64,000 nucleotides of DNA from NCBI RefSeq assembly GCF_017876795.1, contig NZ_JAGIOR010000002.1:124001-188000 (forward strand), read 5' to 3'. Each line of letters opens with the position of its first letter. Positions within the stretch are counted from its first letter, which is position 1. Source of the stretch: Rhizobium leguminosarum. GTDB taxonomy: Bacteria; Pseudomonadota; Alphaproteobacteria; Rhizobiales; Rhizobiaceae. The notes under the pieces are model-generated. The model ran no database searches. It was not told where the DNA came from and saw only the letters and a program-made list of their open reading frames with translations. The translations under genes and the position numbers were made by a program. Below are positions 62,181-64,000 of this stretch, piece after piece.

Positions 62181-63092
62181 GTGAAAGTCGATTTGGGTGA
62201 TCTGAATGCCTTCCTTGCCGTGGCGCGGGCCGGTGGTTTTCGCGAGGGCGCGCGTGCAAGTGGCGGCAGCGCTTCCTTCCTCAGCGAGGCGGTGCGTCGG
62301 CTGGAGGCCGAGCTCGGTGTGAGGCTGCTCAACCGCACGACACGCAGCGTCGTGCCGACCGAAGCCGGCAAGGGTTTGCTGGAACGGCTCGGCCCTGCCT
62401 TGACCGAGGTGCAGTCCGCGCTCGATGTGGTCAAGGGATTTCGCGACAGGCCGGCTGGTCCGTTGCGGATCAATGTGCCAGTCAGCGCGGCGCGGCTGGT
62501 GCTGCCCGCTATCGTTCCGCCATTCCTCGCCGCCTATCCCGACATTCGGCTGGAGGTGATCGCCGACGAGAGCTTCGTCGACGTGTTGGCTGCCGGGTGC
62601 GACGCCGGCATCCGCTATGACGAGCGGCTGGAGCAGGATATGATCGCCGTGCCGATCGGCCCGCGTGTTCAGCGCTTTGCCACCGCCGCCTCGCCTGACT
62701 ATCTCGACCGCCATGGCCGGCCGCAACATCCAAGCGAGCTGCTCGGCCATGCCTGTCTGTTGGGCCGCTTTGCCAGTGGTGCGCTGACGACGCCATGGGA
62801 GTTCGAACGAGATGGCGAGGTGGTGCGGGTCGAACCGTCAGGACCATTGATCGTCAGGGTCGGCGGCGCGACCGATCTTACCATCGACGCAGCGATATCG
62901 GGCACTGGGATCATCTGCGTTTTCGAGGACTGGCTGCGGCCGTATATAGACAGCGGCGCCCTCGAGCCCATTCTCGAACCGTGGTGGCAGCGTTTTTCCG
63001 GCCCGTTTCTTTATTATCCCGGACGCCGGCTGGTGCCAGCGCCGCTGCGGGCCTTCATCGATTTCGTCAAGGCATCGGCCAAGCCGGCTTGA
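62181..63092 (+). CDS. LysR-family transcriptional regulator
   Basis: 303 residues from GTG at 62181 (GGAG 9 bases upstream). The N-terminal helix-turn-helix 'LNAFLAVARAGGFREGARASGGSASFLSEAVRRLE' region (read in parts) and the effector domain with 'PLRINVPVSAARLVLPAIVPPFL' match the group near YafC/DmlR. 96 bp separate it from the divergent aldo/keto reductase. A single regulator-reductase pair of this kind is common and typically auto-induced by the reductase substrate. Confidence 0.87.
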   Translation: MKVDLGDLNAFLAVARAGGFREGARASGGSASFLSEAVRRLEAELGVRLLNRTTRSVVPTEAGKGLLERLGPALTEVQSALDVVKGFRDRPAGPLRINVPVSAARLVLPAIVPPFLAAYPDIRLEVIADESFVDVLAAGCDAGIRYDERLEQDMIAVPIGPRVQRFATAASPDYLDRHGRPQHPSELLGHACLLGRFASGALTTPWEFERDGEVVRVEPSGPLIVRVGGATDLTIDAAISGTGIICVFEDWLRPYIDSGALEPILEPWWQRFSGPFLYYPGRRLVPAPLRAFIDFVKASAKPA

Positions 63093-63289
63093 ACAGCGCT
63101 TCTACGCGTCAAAGCTTGACTTCGGCGTTGTCGCCCATATCCGGTTTGCTGTTCGAGACCGCTGCAGCTGCCATTTTGACAAAGACGAAATAACCATCTG
63201 CTGACGCCGATGTTCCCGTGGTTCACCCCACCAATTCCCGCAATCGATCGACAGGCGGGATGGAATGTTCCTGCTGGCCGTGCCTATCC

Positions 63290-63484
63290 TCAATGCACGC
63301 TTGGGGTTTCCATGACCATGGCGAAGTCTTCAGCGACCAGTTCGCTGACGGCGATCAGGACCTCCTCGCGGGAAAACCCTGAGGTCAATGCGCGCTGGAT
63401 CAAATCCTGCAGATCCGGCTCCACGACATCGCGGCAATCCTCGAGGCGCTCTTCTGAAACGGTGAGGCTATTGAGTTCGTCCAT
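63290..63484 (-). CDS. Small acidic protein, function unknown
   Basis: 64 residues. AAAGGA lies 7 bases before the ATG at 63484, a good ribosome-binding site. The protein is acidic and mostly helical ('VEPDLQDLIQRALTSGFSREEVLIAVSELVAED'-type pattern, here given as landmark), like many short conserved rhizobial proteins. It follows rpsU by 57 bp on the same strand and may be co-transcribed. Confidence 0.65.
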   Translation of the reverse strand: MDELNSLTVSEERLEDCRDVVEPDLQDLIQRALTSGFSREEVLIAVSELVAEDFAMVMETPSVH

Positions 63485-63541
63485 TGTCTGTCCTTTCCGG
63501 GGAATGTAGGTGGTCGAAGCCTGGGAAGGCCGAGATGGCCG

Positions 63542-63775
63542 CTAACGGGCGGCCGTCCGCTTCGGCCCGGCGATCAGGCCTTCACGCTGCAGCTTCTTGC
63601 GTGCGGCTTTACGCTGCCGACTGATCGCCTGCGCCTTTTGCCTGACGCGCCGTTCGGAGGGCTTCTCATAGGCGCGCCGTTCCTTCATTTCGCGGAACAG
63701 CCCTTCACGCTGCATTTTCTTTTTCAAAACCCTGAGGGCCTGATCGACGTTGTTATCTCTGACGAGTACCTGCAT
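63542..63775 (-). CDS. rpsU: 30S ribosomal protein S21
   Basis: 77 residues. [20 protein letters not shown] is the classical N-terminus, followed by '[21 protein letters not shown]' and a lysine/arginine-rich tail. GGAGAATT precedes the ATG. Alphaproteobacteria often carry more than one S21 copy, so this may be a paralogue. It is on the minus strand between two small genes. Confidence 0.95.
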   Translation of the reverse strand: MQVLVRDNNVDQALRVLKKKMQREGLFREMKERRAYEKPSERRVRQKAQAISRQRKAARKKLQREGLIAGPKRTAAR

Positions 63776-63806
63776 TTCGAATTCTCCTATTAGGCATGCT
63801 CAGCGC

Positions 63807-63959
63807 TCAGCCGAGCTGCTCGGCGATCAGCGCCTGCAATTCGCGACGGGTGAGAAGACAGGGAGACGGCTTCCAAGTCTTGGCATTGCGGCGGACGGCC
63901 TCGCCACCCTCACGCGAATTCACCGCCGCAATCGCGGTGGCTGTATTTGTGTCGTTCAA
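63807..63959 (-). CDS. Small protein with TTG start, function unknown
   Basis: 50 codons, LNDTNTATAIAAVNSREGGE at the N-terminus and 'LLTRRELQALIAEQLG' at the end. The TTG at 63957-63959 has AAAGGA 8 bases upstream. Codon use and the C-terminal helix look coding. It lies 31 bp before rpsU on the same strand and may be co-transcribed. An overlapping ATG frame upstream is only 23 codons and less likely. Confidence 0.6.
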   Translation of the reverse strand: MNDTNTATAIAAVNSREGGEAVRRNAKTWKPSPCLLTRRELQALIAEQLG

Positions 63960-64000
63960 AAAGAAATCCTTTACCGGTCATTGCCGGCTTCATCGATTGT

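Noticed and set aside
1..64000. CRISPR array, insertion sequence, integrase, tRNA or rRNA
   Set aside because: No regular spacer-repeat array, transposase or integrase motifs, terminal repeats or tRNA-like cloverleaf were seen while reading both strands.

Overview
The window reads as a stretch of a Rhizobium-type alphaproteobacterial genome (Rhizobium leguminosarum/etli group or a close relative). The base composition is high-GC and nearly all genes are catabolic or transport genes. Nine ABC transport operons lie in 64 kb. A monocarboxylate symporter sits beside its own two-component system, as in mctP/mctSR of R. leguminosarum. I see no rRNA, tRNA, insertion sequence, phage gene or CRISPR array. 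The assignment rests on gene content and protein sequence recalled from known families; no database search was run.

Layout. (1) 1-10431: an L-idonate/gluconate regulon: lactonase (cut by the window edge), LacI-type regulator, idnD-like and 2-ketoacid reductase genes, idnO, gluconokinase, a 3-hydroxyisobutyrate-type dehydrogenase and a ribose-type ABC importer. Copies of one palindrome, TGTTATCGATAACA, lie in its divergent promoter regions. (2) 10432-17301: a decayed GGDEF gene, a chemoreceptor ending in DWEEF, and mctP with a small DUF3311 protein and the mctR/mctS pair. (3) 17415-22109: an Lrp-type regulator, a polar amino-acid ABC importer and homocysteine S-methyltransferase, suggesting S-methylmethionine use. 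(4) 22127-24569: a MarR regulator divergent from a CLC chloride channel with CBS domains, with a clear operator between them. (5) 24600-28619: a sulfonate/taurine-type importer with a flavin monooxygenase.

(6) 28975-38194: an IclR regulator and an eight-gene operon of unknown substrate: ribose-type ABC importer, amidohydrolase, PLP deaminase/aldolase of the D-serine dehydratase-like fold, RidA and a zinc deacylase. This is the best candidate for an undescribed pathway. (7) 38220-45263: a LysR regulator divergent from an SDR, polar amino-acid importer, RraA-like aldolase and an orphan TIM-barrel-like protein. (8) 45278-51276: biotin carboxyl carrier, biotin carboxylase, a second carrier-like protein without the biotinyl lysine, PxpB, PxpC, PxpA and an aminotransferase, consistent with 5-oxoproline to glutamate metabolism. 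(9) 51838-60065: a LacI regulator and an operon of sugar isomerase/epimerase, CUT1 sugar importer and GMC oxidoreductase. (10) 60176-63959: polyphosphate kinase 2, an aldo/keto reductase with divergent LysR, two small proteins and ribosomal protein S21.

The recurring design is a local regulator divergent from an importer, with the enzymes for the imported compound in the same operon. In most cases the operator can be read directly as a palindrome between the divergent genes. Start codons were chosen from ribosome-binding sites and family lengths, so many genes are shorter than the longest open frame.
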